Source: SIG603 sp964370115 (GTDB lineage Bacteria; Bacillota; Clostridia; Oscillospirales; Acutalibacteraceae). From it: a stretch of DNA of 16,480 nt. The position numbers and the translations under genes were made by a program. The notes below the pieces were generated by a model that saw only the letters and a program-made list of their open reading frames with translations, had not been told where the DNA came from and searched no databases. Below are positions 15,799 through 16,480 of this stretch, piece by piece; within the stretch, counting starts at the first letter, position 1, and every line of letters begins with the position of its first letter. The DNA lies in the NCBI GenBank assembly GCA_964370115.1, contig CAYJIA010000047.1:1-16480 (forward strand), read 5' to 3'.

Positions 15799-15812
15799 GT
15801 TTTGCACAAAAC
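15799..15812. promoter_or_regulatory. Candidate MarR operator in front of the MATE gene
   Basis: GTTTTG-CA-CAAAAC is a perfect 6-bp inverted repeat with a 2-bp centre. The same palindrome, in the opposite orientation of its centre, overlaps the marR promoter at 16306-16319. Here it lies 20 nt before the MATE start. On the minus strand it directly follows a possible -10 box TATAGT (15818-15813, -35 region weak), so binding would block an internal promoter or read-through. Confidence 0.8.
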
Positions 15813-15843
15813 TATATCTGCGTTAAAAATGCAATAAATAAAT

Positions 15844-16278
15844 TTACTGCAAATTTTCTCTCATTTTACTTAAAATTTTAAAGAACGCTTCAATTTCTTC
15901 TTCGCTAATTCCCGCGCTGAGTTTTTCATTGACTGAGTCTATAATTATTTCTATCTTCTCGCGCATTAGCATGGCTTTTTCTGTTAACACAACTTTTTTT
16001 ACCCTAGCGTCATTTTGGTCAGACAGTCGAACAACATAGCCATTTTTCTCCATATTATTAAGCATTAGGCTTACCGACGAGCGTTTTAGCCCCAAAACTT
16101 TTTCTATATCTTTTTGACAAAGACTGCCCTCCTCCTCATGATTTGCAATAAATCCTATTAGCTGAGCCTGAGGGACGGTTAAAGATTTGTCTGTCTGAGC
16201 AATAACTTTCTCGTCTATAGCTCTTTTTATGAAGTGTGTTGTTTTATTTATTTCAAGTCCAATACGAAATTTCTTCAA
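15844..16278 (-). CDS. MarR family transcriptional regulator
   Basis: MarR proteins are dimeric winged-helix repressors, usually released from DNA by small phenolic or drug-like ligands. From a TTG start at 16278 the product has 144 residues, the family norm. GGGAG lies 7 nt before this codon, and the first residues read MKKFRIGLEI. Reading further upstream would run through the operator and promoter (longest frame to 16404), so those starts are rejected. The winged-helix region includes SLCQKDIEKVLGLKRSSVSLMLNNME (recognition helix near LKRSSVSLML) and the wing DQNDARVKKVVLTEKA, with the typical D-x-R motif. The C-terminal helix forms the dimer interface. It is the first gene of the marR-MATE unit, with a strong promoter overlapped by its own likely operator. 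This indicates autorepression and control of the pump. Confidence 0.93.
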   Translation of the reverse strand: MKKFRIGLEINKTTHFIKRAIDEKVIAQTDKSLTVPQAQLIGFIANHEEEGSLCQKDIEKVLGLKRSSVSLMLNNMEKNGYVVRLSDQNDARVKKVVLTEKAMLMREKIEIIIDSVNEKLSAGISEEEIEAFFKILSKMRENLQ

Positions 16279-16305
16279 AATATAACTCCCAAATTCACGG
16301 TATTT

Positions 16306-16349
16306 GTTTTGTGCAAAACTATTATACAACAAAACTTTCTTACAGTCAA
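16306..16349 (-). promoter_or_regulatory. marR promoter with overlapping palindromic operator
   Basis: On the minus strand TTGACT (16349-16344) and TATAAT (16326-16321) are separated by 17 bp. One base after the -10 box comes the palindrome GTTTTG-CA-CAAAAC (16319-16306), which covers the predicted start near 16314. The layout is typical of an autorepressed MarR gene. The leader from there to the TTG start is about 36 nt. Confidence 0.88.
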
Positions 16350-16446
16350 TATGTATTATAAAAATTATAGCTCTTTGTTCACCTTCAAAAATGCTCGGCA
16401 ACAAATAATGTTACATAAACGGTCAGGTATAAAGAAACTTTTAAAT

Positions 16447-16480
16447 AAAAATGCGAAGCATTTCACCACAACTCTTCACT
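16447..16480. repeat. Intergenic repeat fragment at the window edge
   Basis: AAATGC-GAA-GCATTT (16449-16463) is a perfect inverted repeat. It runs into ATTTCACCAC and ACTCTTCAC, which match 6972-6991 at 18 of 20 positions. The element probably continues past the window. The rest of 16350-16446 shows no gene or convincing site. Confidence 0.5.

Noticed and set aside
16279..16404. Longer MarR protein starting at 16404
   Set aside because: The extension would be translated across the promoter and operator and adds 42 residues with no family match.

Overview
This A+T-rich window with strong AGGAGG-type ribosome binding sites, canonical sigma-A promoters and several intrinsic terminators fits a low-GC Gram-positive anaerobe of the class Clostridia. 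Typical content is a DUF4358-type lipoprotein, a LytR-CpsA-Psr protein, a MarR/MATE pair and gut-Clostridia-style intergenic repeats. I cannot name the species. No tRNA, rRNA, CRISPR array, phage or transposase gene is visible. All genes are intact, and the content is chromosomal housekeeping and cell-envelope functions.

Layout: (1) 13-5429, minus strand, is a tightly packed operon read in the order typA (GTPase), a fused exonuclease/zinc-ribbon/PgeF protein, an M18 aminopeptidase, and a small lipoprotein. Gaps are 24-26 nt or less, and the last two genes overlap by 4 bp. (2) 5430-5800 is a divergent regulatory region with promoters for typA (minus) and for the LCP gene (plus). It holds a hairpin-rich 83-bp segment flanked by a 9-bp direct repeat. 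(3) 5801-6883 is the LCP cell-wall ligase gene, ending in a bidirectional terminator. (4) 7001-7603 (minus) is a HAD phosphatase, divergent from tex (7695-9854, plus). Tex is followed by tspO, whose Shine-Dalgarno sequence lies in the 3' arm of a terminator-like hairpin. (5) 10477-12300 (minus) is a DEAD-box RNA helicase with its own promoter and a terminator-like hairpin inside its short leader. (6) 12478-16278 (minus) reads MarR regulator, MATE efflux pump, membrane-anchored alpha/beta hydrolase, then DUF4358-transglutaminase lipoprotein. Identical-core palindromes sit in front of both marR and the MATE gene.

How the parts work together: the MarR/MATE module looks like an autoregulated drug or metabolite efflux switch. 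The LCP protein, the PgeF half of the fusion, the transglutaminase lipoprotein and the alpha/beta hydrolase all point to envelope maintenance. TypA, Tex and the DEAD-box helicase serve translation, transcription and RNA metabolism.

I do not see a clearly new multi-gene system. The observations most worth checking are the exonuclease-PgeF fusion, the hairpin that overlaps the tspO ribosome binding site, and the leader hairpins of the helicase and typA genes.
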